Source of the DNA: Cardiocondyla obscurior
Lineage: Eukaryota; Arthropoda; Insecta; Hymenoptera; Formicidae
Direction of reading: 5' to 3'
Assembly: GCF_019399895.1 (NCBI RefSeq)
Contig: NC_091883.1
Location: forward strand, 114,501-178,500
Length of the DNA stretch: 64,000 bases
Numbering within the stretch: the stretch's first letter is position 1; the number at the start of each line of letters is the position of its first letter. Shown here piece by piece: positions 8,970 through 20,900 of the stretch. Both the position numbers and the translations under genes were made by a program. The notes under the pieces were generated by a model. It worked only from the letters and a program-made list of their open reading frames with translations, did not search any database and was not told where the DNA came from.

Positions 8970-11900
8970 GTATAGCTTTCTTCTAACGCGACGAATATCG
9001 TTTCTCGAATTGGGTAAAGCAACGTTTCTTTTTTTCTTTCCAACAGAACCCCGAGAAACGAATGAAACAAAGAAGATTCTGCCTTTTAAACTGTGGATCG
9101 ATTTCCCGTATCACTCACCGTATTATGAAATCACTTACGCGATACAGGTAACCGGGCAGCGTGCGAAGTAATGAGCTCCGTTTAGTTGCAGATGCGATTC
9201 GTGTCAAAATAACTAACACGTTTCTTCGCATTGCGAGCACTTCTGCAGTCGCTCTCGACGATGCATTCGGGCATTTGTACCTTCTGCTTCGACAACTTTG
9301 TGAGCACGTTCAATATCCACGCGGCCGCACAGCTGAAGATCTTGGCACACAGGGTGGCAGCCGTCGTCGAAAACTGCATCAAAGATACGATGGATCAGAA
9401 GCGACCGTTGGATGCCACGACACTGGCGTCAAAGAAGCTGCAAAGCTGCGTGCAGCAGCATCTCATTCTTATATGTTATGTGCGTAACATGCAGCGCGTG
9501 TTCGCTATTATATTACTTGGACAGTTGCTGCTCTCCAGTGTGGTCATCTGCTTCGGTGGATTTCAATTTCTTGTAAGCTTCAAAATTTTATCATTTTCTT
9601 TATTTCACGTTCCGTTGTGCTTGTCGGTTAATTTCACAGTTTCACGGCAAACAAATGCTCGCAAGGAATAAAATTAAATTTAATAGTTTTGAATTTCCAA
9701 TAATGTTGCCTATTACTATGTAACATCAAGAGGATTATATTTTTATTAAATGGTTATTTGAAGGAAATCCTCAGGAAAGATATTCGTGGGTGAAGTAGGG
9801 AGTTGACGTACCACCGAATTTTGCGTGGGATTCGAGATTCGAAACCATGCTATTTTACGCGCAGATTAAATATTCAAGATTTTCGGACTTAGATTGAGCG
9901 CGTAGTTGGTTCTTTTTTAAAGAAAGGAGGTAAATCCTTATTCTCTGGGATAGAACCAGGCGTGGTTATTCGCATATGATGGATAATAGGGTTAAATATA
10001 AAATGATTAACTCAGAATTTTCAAAACAAAATTAACAAATTTAATATTAATCATTACGTCTAAAATAATAAAATAGATTTAACGTTTTGGCAGAAAGAAT
10101 TATGAAATATGAGAACGCTAAACAAATTAACAAATTTAATATTAATTATTATGTCTAAAATATAAAAATAGATTTAACGTTTTGGTAGAAAGAATTATGA
10201 AATATGAGAACGGTTTTAGTCTTATTAATAAGTATAATTTTAACATTGTAATAAAAAAACAGAGTGTATTTACAAGAAAATGTATGTGTTTGTGTATAAA
10301 ATGTCTATTCTGTGTATAACTGTGATTCAATCTAATGTAATTTCTTCGATCTCCACTACTCTTGCCGTGGTCCTTGGAAAAACGAGATCGACTAGCCGCA
10401 TCGGGGCCAAGAAAGGAGATTCCACCCCGGGGTAATATATAAAGAAATAAGAATCAGGAGCAGAGCGAGCCGCCTGTCTCCTGATCTCTTCTGGCTCAAT
10501 GTGGTCAGGGCCGATGGAGTAAACCCCAACCGGAACAGGATCTGTCCACGGAGTACAGGCCTTGTGAAGGAGCTTTAGGAGAGGGTCTATAACCTCCCTT
10601 GGTTCTGGATGCTCCTTGAGAACCTCAATACTCGGGCCGGGAGATGGAGGTTGATCGGAAAAGTCTACTTCTGGGAGAGAGATGGATTCAACTTCGCCCA
10701 GAGAGTCGGCTTCCTCGGGTTCAAAAGGAAAAGGAGGCGGTGTGAGAGGAGAGGAACAAGCACGAAATTCACCTCCGGGAAACTATGATTCGGAGATGAG
10801 GGACGAATCTGTGGAGTAAGATGGAGTCGTGGGGCGGAATTGTTCCGATCCCGGCTCCGTGGACTGACTTGAGATATCCAAGATGTTGTCAAAATTTTGT
10901 CGGATGTTTTATCTATGCAGTCGTTGAAGGTTTCTTCTGGAGGGAAATAGCCAAATAGCGGCTCCGGGTCTCTATGGATGGGCGACGGTGGCGGAGCGCC
11001 CGGACGTGGGGACCACGGTCTCTCCTCGTGACGCGGAGGAGTCACGAATACCTCCTCGCTTGGCGCCGCCGCGACTAAGTATTGCAGAAAGAAACGACGT
11101 ACGAGCTTCCTCAAGTTTTTTATTTGCTTATTTCGCCGCGCCCGGCTCTTCTTTAAAGTTTTCTTGTTAGATAATTCCACTAAAAATTTATAATTTGATT
11201 TTAATTTTTATTGAACAAGATTTTGAGAATTTAACAAAGAAAGGGTCGAAGGAGACTCGTCACCGACGATTTCCAAAGCTTTCGACTCGTCCATTAATGA
11301 ATCTCCGCGGTTCATCTTAGGCGAGGGTCTCTTGCCGTTTTCTTAGCCGTGGATAGTCGCCAAACTTCCAGCAACATTTCGCGGCGTGAACCACAGTAAG
11401 TCGCTGGTTATTCGATGGCGTATCTCAGCCGATATTCGGAAGCAGTTTTCCTCACACATTAGATTCACAACGAAGTCCAAAAAACAGAATCAAATCTCTG
11501 AAACTCCGACTTGGACATTCTCTTCTCTCTTTAATTGAAATTATTAAAAGGAACACTTGAATTGAATAAAACATTTAATGAAATCGATTTTCGCGGGAAT
11601 ACATAATTGATCGTGGAGACTTACTTTTTCGGAAATCTTCTAAATGCTTCTTGTCTGCGTTTTCAGCAACTTTGCACAAACAAGCACTCGCGATAGTTTT
11701 AGCAAAACGTGTGCACTGGAATTCTGGTAAGCAAGAGAGCGTGCTCCGTTGAAACACAAGATTTTATAAGCTTGGAAAAGGGGAGGACTATTCCCGAATT
11801 TTCACTTTTCCGAAATTCAAATCTTTCATTTGCTGAGCTTGTTCCTCCACTTTTCCTATTTTACAATTATTGGGCATTCGCACCCCATCCCTTCTCTATT

Positions 11901-14900
11901 TTCTTAAACTTCTAAATTTTCGCCCTTAGTTTCTAGATTTTCGTGAGGAGTACCCGAGAACCATTGGTTTTTAGGAATAAGATGTCTACAAAATACCCCC
12001 GCCTCAAAAGTTATCCCTTCCGAGCCTTCCAGAATTTTATTATCATTTTTAGAGAGATGGTGGGAAAACTTTTACCATCTGTATGACTCATTGCGTTACC
12101 TGATTTTATTGCCTTTGTCCGCACCACATATTTCGGTAATTACGGGCCTCTCACGCCCTTGGTTTTTCTAAGGCTTAGAATCTATGTGCAATTATATTTT
12201 AAGTAAAAGTTATTTTTTCTTTTCCTACGATGGACAGTCTAATCAGAGTTGAAATATTTATGAGCCTTTAGGTTTTGATTTTTTTTTCATGTTTAGACAA
12301 ATGTCTTTTGTCTGGTTTTCGTTGGCGCCCGTTTACAATTTGTTGCATGTTTTTTATGCTTTCACGCAATAACCAGTACCAGAATATGTTAGTGTTAAGA
12401 ATTGTCTTTCTGAAAGGTTCTGAAGTTTTTCCTTTTGTATTACAATGGACTACGGTCTACCTTCCCCTTAACTAAATTTTCTAATATGTGTCGAAAAAAA
12501 GAGACGCGGAGTCGGAGACGTAACACTCCATTTTTTAGAATTAAAATATCTTTTCTAGATATGATTTTATCCTGTTTTAAGCTACAGCTTGAATTTAATA
12601 CACTGTGAGCTAGACGTGTACCTCGAACAAAAAGCACTTTTTGACTGGATTATAACTGCCAGATACGCACAATAGGCCTTTTCAAAGTATACCGTTACAC
12701 AGTTCAAACATCATTTTAGCCAACCCCAAGGTTTAAAACTCCCCCAAAAAAACTTGATTTTTTAATTTTTGGCCAGCTTTTTGGGATTTGGCCGCACTGT
12801 GCGTCGCCAACCACGGGGTGGAGTTCTCTCCGTCTCGGCCGAGGGCTCTCGGCTAAACGACACATAGTAGGTGCAGCCATCCCTGGTTTCGCGTCCTGAT
12901 ACAACAAACTTCAATCATAAATATTGTTGAACCGGGATCTGCGGTGTTGATCGATTTCACCGTCGCGACCGTTAAATAGCAATCGCGTCATCGACGATTA
13001 TCTCGTGATTCCGCGTCTTATGTATTGTTTGCATCGACCTCTTGTTACAGCATAACCGCATGCTCAAATTTCAATCACGGCGTTGCAATCCATCATTATT
13101 ATCAATGTAACTTCTCGCGCGCAAATTGTTCTCGCGTCCAATCAATATTATATTTTAGATATTCTTTTCTTATTTGTTTATTCGTCAATAAACATGTGTT
13201 TTCTAACTCCAGTTTCGTTACATAACCGGACCTCCTCTGATCGAATCCCGGAATCCCGACGAGCATACCGGGCATAGCTCGCTAAGATCGACATTCGGTC
13301 GAACGGAAAACAAGGTCGTTTCAAATCAAGAACTCATTGCTGTTTGTCAGGCCAATAAGCTACAATTAAGCAAACAGCATATGATTAACGATCTGCAAAA
13401 TTTATTACGTGACTTTGTTAAAGAAGCAATCTAAAAAGGTCATAGTGACAATGTTAAATAGTTAAGATATATCACATGGAAACCAATCAACAGTGCAACG
13501 TGAAACAGCCATAGAAAACAACCACAAAATGGGAATTTTCGGCAAGTTTGGATTTTGATATCAAGAAAAATGATTGAAAAAAATATGTGGACAGAATGGA
13601 GCAATATTTTATTGCAAATGGCATTACGGATACACAAAAAAAACGAACCATTCTGTTAAGCAAAAATAACGCCGAAACATACAACGTTATAGACAAGATT
13701 TGTAAACCAGACAAACCTGGTGCCAAATCGTACAAGAAGATTGTGAAATTAGTAAAAGCTACTTGAAACCGGATGCATCATATTTAGTTTACCGCTCAAC
13801 TTTCCGCCAACGTGTGCAAGATGAAAGTGAATAGATAAGTGAATATGTTGCTGTACTAAAAAAATTCGCTTACCACGCCTCACGTATCGCTGCACTGTCT
13901 CGCTCCCGCGTCCGACGCATCGTCTCGCTCGCATATCGTATCCGTTATCAGTCAGTCGTCCAACGTGCGAACCAAGTGAGGCGGGCCGTATTGCCAGCGT
14001 CTTGGCCCGCTTCGAATGACGCGCTTTTATTCGGTCGGATATATTTAATTTTCAATAATTTTTTTTTCAAAAATAAATGCCTAAATTATAAAATGGTACA
14101 CGACTTTCTTACTTGAAATAATAATATCTACGTATTTTTTTCGAGTGGATTATAAGGTACGAGACACTCTGTATATCTGGAAATGGGTGATAAGTTTCTG
14201 GTTTTAAAGGAGCTTGGGAATTAGAAGGATACAAATGCGAATGAATATCAAACTGCGGATAGACCCAAGTTCTTTCGTTAGGTTGAGTAACCGGAGGGAG
14301 AGATTCACAGCAAGATGCTGCTTGCGTGATATCAGGAGCCATATATTTAATGGTATTTGTAATCAAACGTGAAGGAGTCGTGTTAATTAAGCTATGGTTC
14401 GTTGGTGGTCCGGTTGGAACTGGTCGCAAATTTTCGGGGATTTGTTGACGCGTTAAATTCATGGGCTACGACACTATAATTTTTAGGGAGATGTTAAATG
14501 TTGTGAAGTCTTTTCCTTCTTGCTGGAATAATAAAAATTTATATTTTGACTCATTCCTGCTGATCGAGGTTATCTGGGTTCGAGCGGCTCTGGTTGCTGC
14601 TTCTTCAGGGATGAGTAGCGGTCGGTCATTGAACTCGTACGTTCGGTTTGGATACGTCGAAAGTGTCGAGTTCCTGACGCCGAATTGTTGCATGGATAAT
14701 TCTTCCACAGTTCGTTTGCGAGGAAATTGGGCAGAGTAACGATGTTAATACTGTGATTCCTTAACTCGGTAGTTCTTTCTGCCTAAAATTGCGAGGTTTA
14801 TACAGGGTGATTCAGAACAACTATAGTGTCCGTGAAAGGACATGTTGTTCAGATAACTTTGAGATTATTTTTCTTCTTCGAAAAATTTTTCCGAGGCTTC

Positions 14901-17900
14901 GTTTTCGAGTTATAAAATTTAATAATTAACTACTCACCGGACGGCTACACATGGTAGGCAGGGACGGCGTAACTCAGACTCAGACGTGGAGAACCCGCGA
15001 CGAAACCGTGACTCAGCTGACCTGTTACGCACGCTACACAAAATATTACAATTATCCTTTAATTAAGCATTTGTTAATTAATTAATAATAATTTCTTTTC
15101 ATCAACATAAGAAGTCTAATAATTCTCACTTGTAACGTCATTCGGTTTTTCTTCATTATTTATTTATTAAATAATAAAGAAAGCTAGAATGACGTTGCAA
15201 GTGAGAATTATTTGATTCTTTATGTAAATAAAAAGCAAGAAATGTATTAAAAAATTAACAGATTGTCGATGCACAAAAGGCGTACGCACGCACACACACA
15301 CGCACACACACACGTTCGGGAACGATCGTCAAATTGAGATGTTATCACGGCCGGATTTGTTGACGTGCAAACACGTTTCAACTTGTTTAAGCGAGTTTAA
15401 ACTTATTTCTGCCCGTCTTAAAATTTTGTAAAAGTTAATTCGCGTGAACGAAAAGATGTTCGTCGAATAAATTATTCAGTTGCCCTGAGAAGGGCAAATT
15501 ATTCGATTGCCCTGAAAAAGACAGATTTTTTTCTTTAATTTTTTAGATTTTTTTTTATTTTTTCAGATTATTTTTTGTAGTCTTTTTAAACTTTTAAAAT
15601 ACTTTTTAAAATATTTATTCTACCAAATTAATTGTACAACGTTAACATTTTAATCATTTAAATAATTGCTGAAAAAGATGTTCCTCGAATAAATTATGTG
15701 GTTGCCTTGAAAAGGGCAGATTATTTTATTGCCCTGAAAAGGGCAGATAATCTCTGGTTTAGAGCAAGTGCTCGAAATGTCCGCCGTCCATCGTGATGCA
15801 CGCTCTCATTCGCCTTAATAAATTTTCTTCGGTTCTTTGTAACATTTCTTCGTCGACGGACCAAATTGCATAATGCAACTTCTCGTACAATTCTTCTTCA
15901 TTTTTTGGTAGCTGTGTGGCCCTAGGCCACTAAAACCATAGACTCAGACCCCGCGCCGCGACCACCACCGATCGCCCAGAAAATCGCGCGGCCACCGCCA
16001 ATTAATTAAGTATCACGGGCCGACCAGCCGCCCGCGGCGTGTAGCGCGGATCACCGGAACGTGTGACATGGGCCGCCCAACCGCCCACATCGCGCACCGC
16101 CACCGACCGCTCGGGAGTGGGAGGTCCCCCACTCTCGGGCCCACGGGTATATAAACTGCCTCGTACGCAGACGAGGCACCTTTTCCTCGCTGGAGAGCAC
16201 TCCAGCATCCGACCCTCCAGGTCTTGGGCGCTCCCAAGACTTCCTCGACCGGGCTCACCCGGCCTTCGATACCGCTACCTCCAGGACTCGGGCGCTCCCG
16301 AGCCTGTCCTCGACCGGGCTCACCCGGCCTTCGATACCGCTGCCTCCAGGACTCGGGCGCTCCCGAGCCTGTCCTCGACCGGGCTCACCCGGCCTTCGAT
16401 ACCGCTGCCTCCAGGACTCGGGCGCTCCCGAGCCTGTCCTCGACCGGGCTTACCCGGCCTTCGACACCGCTATCCTTCCCCCAGGACTCGGGCGCTCTTG
16501 AGCCTTCTTCCGTCCGGACGCTCGCGGATCTCCCTTGCCACGGTCCGAACGGTCTTCTCTGGACTTTGCGCCGCGAACTCACGCGCCGCGGAAATTGTAC
16601 GACCGTCACGGCCCGAACAGCCTACCATGTAACCGGCGCCGCCGACTCGCGACCGCGAAACCTGTCCGATCGTCATGGCCTGAGTGGCCCATCTTGTGTA
16701 TTCATACCGCCGACTCGCGACCGCGAAACCTGTCCGACCGTCACGGCCTGAACGGCCTCTCTTGTACATCGTACCGTCGACTCGCGACCGCGTATTCCCG
16801 TCCAAACGACACAACTTGGGGAGCTTCTTACACACCACGTCGCCGACCCGCGAGCACGCCGCTCCGCTCAAAACGATACAGCTCAGAGGGCTTGCACCAC
16901 CCGTTGCGCCGCCGCCTCCCGACCGCGTGACCCCCGGACGCGGGGCCCACCCTGGATCAACGCGAAGACGGCTCGCGGCCGTATACCGCCACCCTCAGAG
17001 CATAACACCGATCGATCCGAGAGTTTGAGGCTGGTCGTGTATCGTTCCACCGAGCGGCTAGAATATTTCTGTTGTTTTCTGCGTTACTTTAGCATTAGAT
17101 TTCTTTTGTATTATAGATTTATTTTTGTGTTGCCATATATCTTTTCGTTTATAATAAAGTATCATTTATGTTCTTCCACGTTTAGTCACGTCTCACTTCT
17201 TACTCGTACCTTGGTTCCCGGCGAGCTTTCCTCCGATAAAACTACCGCGTTACAGCTGTCTGTAAATCAGACTTTTGCAGTGGCCCCATAAAAAAAATCT
17301 AATGGAGTTAGATCTGGCGATCGTGGAGGCCAACGTATCGGACCGTATCGGCCCATCCATCGCCGTGGAAATTTTTCATTTAAATACTCGGTGACAATCC
17401 GTGCGTTGTGCAGACCTGCACCATCTTGCTGGAAAAATATTTTTTTTCTTTCGAGTAGAGGGACTTCTTCTAAAAAGTCTGATAAATTTTCTTGAAGTAA
17501 TTCCAAATATGACGGGCCCCTCAGTGTTGCCGGCAGAATAACAGGGTCCAGTATTTTGGTACCCATAATACCAGCCCAGATATTTAATTTCCAGCGTACT
17601 TGGAAATTGCTTGTGCGCGTTGCATTTGGATTCTCGTTGTCCCACACATGCATATTATGTGTTACGTCAGGAAGGTTAATTTTGTTTAATTAATTAATTG
17701 GAAGGAATTCCTCGAGATGGACTTTGCCGGTAGGGTAGGAAGGTGACGTACCACCGAATTTATGTGTGATTCGAAATTCGAATCTACACGATTTTACGCG
17801 CATATTATTATTCGGATTTCAATTGAGCGCGTAAGTGGTTCTTTTTAGAGAAAGGAAATGAATCCTTATTCTCTGGGATAGAACCGGGCGTGATTGATCG

Positions 17901-20900
17901 CTTAGACAGGATAGTTTAGGGTAATAATAAAATATTTAAGTCACGATTTTAATAACACTAAATTAACAATTTAATTAAAAACAAATGACTCTAATTACAA
18001 AATCAAAAGTAATCCATACAAGACAAATAAACAATTTAGAAAATTCATACAGCTCGTTTAAAATATAAAAATAAAGTGAGAGTTTTAACGGAACAAATCA
18101 AATAATAAGAAAAAGGTAGTAGGCGAACGAACAGATACAATTTTAACATAGTGGAGTTGGGTATTTACAGTATATACATGAGTGTAGGCGTGTGCGTGTG
18201 TGTGTGAACAATTATTAGTCTAGAGTGACCTCTTCGATTTCCACCACCCTCGCCGTGGATCTCGGGAAAACCAGGTTTATTAATCGCATCGGGGCCAGGA
18301 AAGGAAATTCCACCCCGGGATAGTAAATGAAAAAATGAGAATCAGGATCAGACCGAGCTGCCTGAATCCTGATCTCCTCTGGCTCGAAGTGGTCAGGGCC
18401 GATGGAGAAGGCCCTTTCCGGGACAGGATCTGTCCACGGAGTACAGGCCCTGCGGAGGAGCTCCAGGAGAGGATCTATAACCTCTCTCGGCTCTAGACGC
18501 TCCTCGAGGATCTCTATACTCGGGACTGGAGATGGGGGTTGATCGGGGAAGTCTACTCCTGGGAGAGAGATAGAGTCTTCTTCACCCAGAGAGTCGGCTT
18601 CCTCAGGTTCGAAGGGAAAAGGAGGTGGTGAAAGAGGAGAGGAGCAGGCTCTTGGCTCATCTCCGGGAAACTGTGGCTCGGAGACGAGGGAAAAATTCGG
18701 GGTATAAGAAGGAGTCGTGGGGCGGAATAGTTCCGATCCCGGCTCCGTGGACTGAGATGAAAGATTGCGCTCGTCGAAAGGATTCGTAATAGAGTTGTCT
18801 CGGCACTCCTCTTCTTCCGGGAAATAGCCGAATAACGGTTCCGGATCGCCGTGGATAGGAGATGGTGGCGGAGGGCCCGGACGAGGAGACCAAGGTCTCT
18901 CCTCGTGGCGCGCGGGAGACACGAAAACCTCTTCACTTGGTGCCGCCGCAAGAAGATATTGTATGAAGAAGCGGCGGACTAGCTCCCTCAAATTTTTGAT
19001 CTGCTTATTCCGCCGCGCCCGACTCTTCTTCAACGTTTTCTTATTGTGAGATTCCACTAAAATTATTAATTGATTTTAATTAAATCTGAATTGAATTTTT
19101 GGAAAGTTTAATAACAATGGAGTGAAGAAGATTCGTCACCGACGAATTCCGAAGGTCTCGATCCGCTCATGAGAGATTCCGCATAATCTATCTTTGGCGA
19201 GAACCGCTTGCCGATTCTTTAGCCGAGAACAGTCGCCAAAGTTCCAGCAATATTTCGCGGCGTTAACCACAGAAAATCGCTAGTTATTCGACAGCATGTC
19301 TCAGCCGGTATTCGGGAGCAAATATTCTTACACATTTAACAGATCACAGGAACAATCAGAACAAAGTCAAAACCGCGGAGCCTCGACTCGGACATTTCTT
19401 TCTCTCAGACAACACTTGAAAACAATTAATTAAGATAAATATGTTTAGTGGAATCTTGTTTTTCGCCCAGATACATATTAAATCGTTGGAACTTACTTTG
19501 TAGGAGATCTTCAAACTGCTTCCTCGATAGATTCGGATTGGCTTGCACACTCAAGGCACTCACGTAAGGTTTAAGTAAACTAATGCGGTTGTAGCTGAGA
19601 TGCAAGAGAGCGTGCTCAGTCTGAGCACAAGATTTTATAAGCTCGGAAAAGGGGAGGATTCTTCCCGAATTTTCATTTTTCTGAGATTCTAATCTCTCAT
19701 TTGCAGAGCTTTTTCCTCCACTTTTCCTATCTCAAAATTATTGGGCACTCGCACTTCATCCCTTCTCTATTTTAAGTTTTCGCCCTTAGTTTCTAAATTT
19801 TGGTGAGGAGTTCCCGAAATCCATTGGTTTTAAGGAAGTAATATGTCTACGAAGCACCCCCGCTTCAACGAGTTACCCCTTCCGAGCCTTCCAGAATTTT
19901 TCTATCATTTCCATCGAGAGATGGTAAGGTAACTCTTACTTTCCATATGACATATGGTTACCTGGGTTTATTGCCTTTGCCTGCGTCACATACTCCGGTA
20001 ATTTCGGGTCTCTTGCGCCCTTGGTTTTTCTAAGGCTCGGGATCGGTACGCAATTACAATTTTAAGAAAAAGTTATTTTTCTTTTCCTATGACAGACAGG
20101 TTATCAAAGTTGAAATATTTATGAGCTCTTAAATTTTGATTTTTTTGTGTTATGTCTAGACAAATTCTTTGTCTGACATCCGTTGGCGCCCGTTCGCAAT
20201 TTGTTGCATGTTTTTTATGCTTTCACGCAACAAATTGTCCCGGAATATGTGGACGTCTGTTGAATTATTTTCTGAAAGGCTCTGAAGTTCCTTTTTTTTA
20301 TATTACAATGGACTACGGTCTACCTTCCCCTTAACTAAAATTTTAATATACGTCGAAAAAAAGAGACGCGGAGTCGGAGACGTAACATATGCAAATTGAA
20401 AATTCCTTCTCGAGTAAATAGCAATTCATCACTAAATATTACACGAGAAGGAAATTCTGGATCGTGTTCTGCTCTTCGTAAAAATTCTTCGCAAAATGTT
20501 CTTCTTTTAATAAAATCTTTTTGTTGCAAGTGCTGCACGCGAGTATAATGATAGGCGTGCAGCTTTTCCTCTTTTAAAATTTGTTGTACCGACGAGTACG
20601 ACAATTCTTCTTGTCGAGCAATATTGCGAATGCTTATTTCCGGTTCTTGCTCTACTGCGCGCATAACCCGATCGACGTTGCGTACATTTCTGGCATCTCG
20701 ATGTCTGTTAGTGTCCCTCTTTACTGGCAAGAAACTTCCAGTTTCGTGCAAACGTGTAGCCGCATCGAGTATAACTCTAGGACAAGGATGTCTTCCTCGG
20801 TTTGGATACAATTCTGCGGATCTCCTTGCAGCAACATAATATTGCCCATGGCACTCGCCGAGTACCATAAGCATGTCGTAATATTCTTGATTCGTGTATG

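Larger units (their letters stand above)
9719..12525 (-). mobile_element. E27 element, copy 1 (2.8 kb, unknown class)
   Basis: Begins TGTAACATC and ends GGAGACGTAACA. It is collinear with copy 2 (17660-20387) over its whole length, including terminal stem-loops, coding region, intron and TATA box. Exact flanking duplications are not seen (ACTA left, CTCC right). The coding region has decayed by frameshifts. It lies in the receptor's third intron. Confidence 0.8.
15915..17254 (+). mobile_element. Solo LTR with internal minisatellites
   Basis: 1340 bp from TGTGGCC to GCGTTACA, flanked by the 4-bp duplication GCTG (15911-15914 and 17255-17258). It interrupts a transposase frame that resumes on each side. 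It contains a TATA box, four 65-bp repeats, three or four 67-bp repeats, and a late AATAAA. TG...CA ends and 4-bp duplication fit a gypsy-type LTR left after recombination. A truncated inverted relative is at 190-1138. Confidence 0.93.
17660..20387 (-). mobile_element. E27 element, copy 2 (2.73 kb), with intact ORF
   Basis: Starts TGTTACGTC and ends GACGTAACA, a perfect 9-bp terminal inverted repeat. It is flanked by the 4-bp duplication TATG (17656-17659 and 20388-20391), and the interrupted transposase frame resumes on both sides. It carries one minus-strand gene with TATA box, short first exon, 440-nt intron and a 280-codon ORF. The ends are LTR-like, but the length and gene content are not typical of a solo LTR, and no transposase or RT is present. 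It may be a long LTR that has captured an ORF, or a non-autonomous element of unknown class. Confidence 0.9.

Noticed and set aside
20140..20200. Primer-binding site in E27 (TTGGCGCCCGTTCG)
   Set aside because: Resembles a tRNA-complementary site, but there is no LTR end just before it, and the element's gene is on the opposite strand. Left as unproven.
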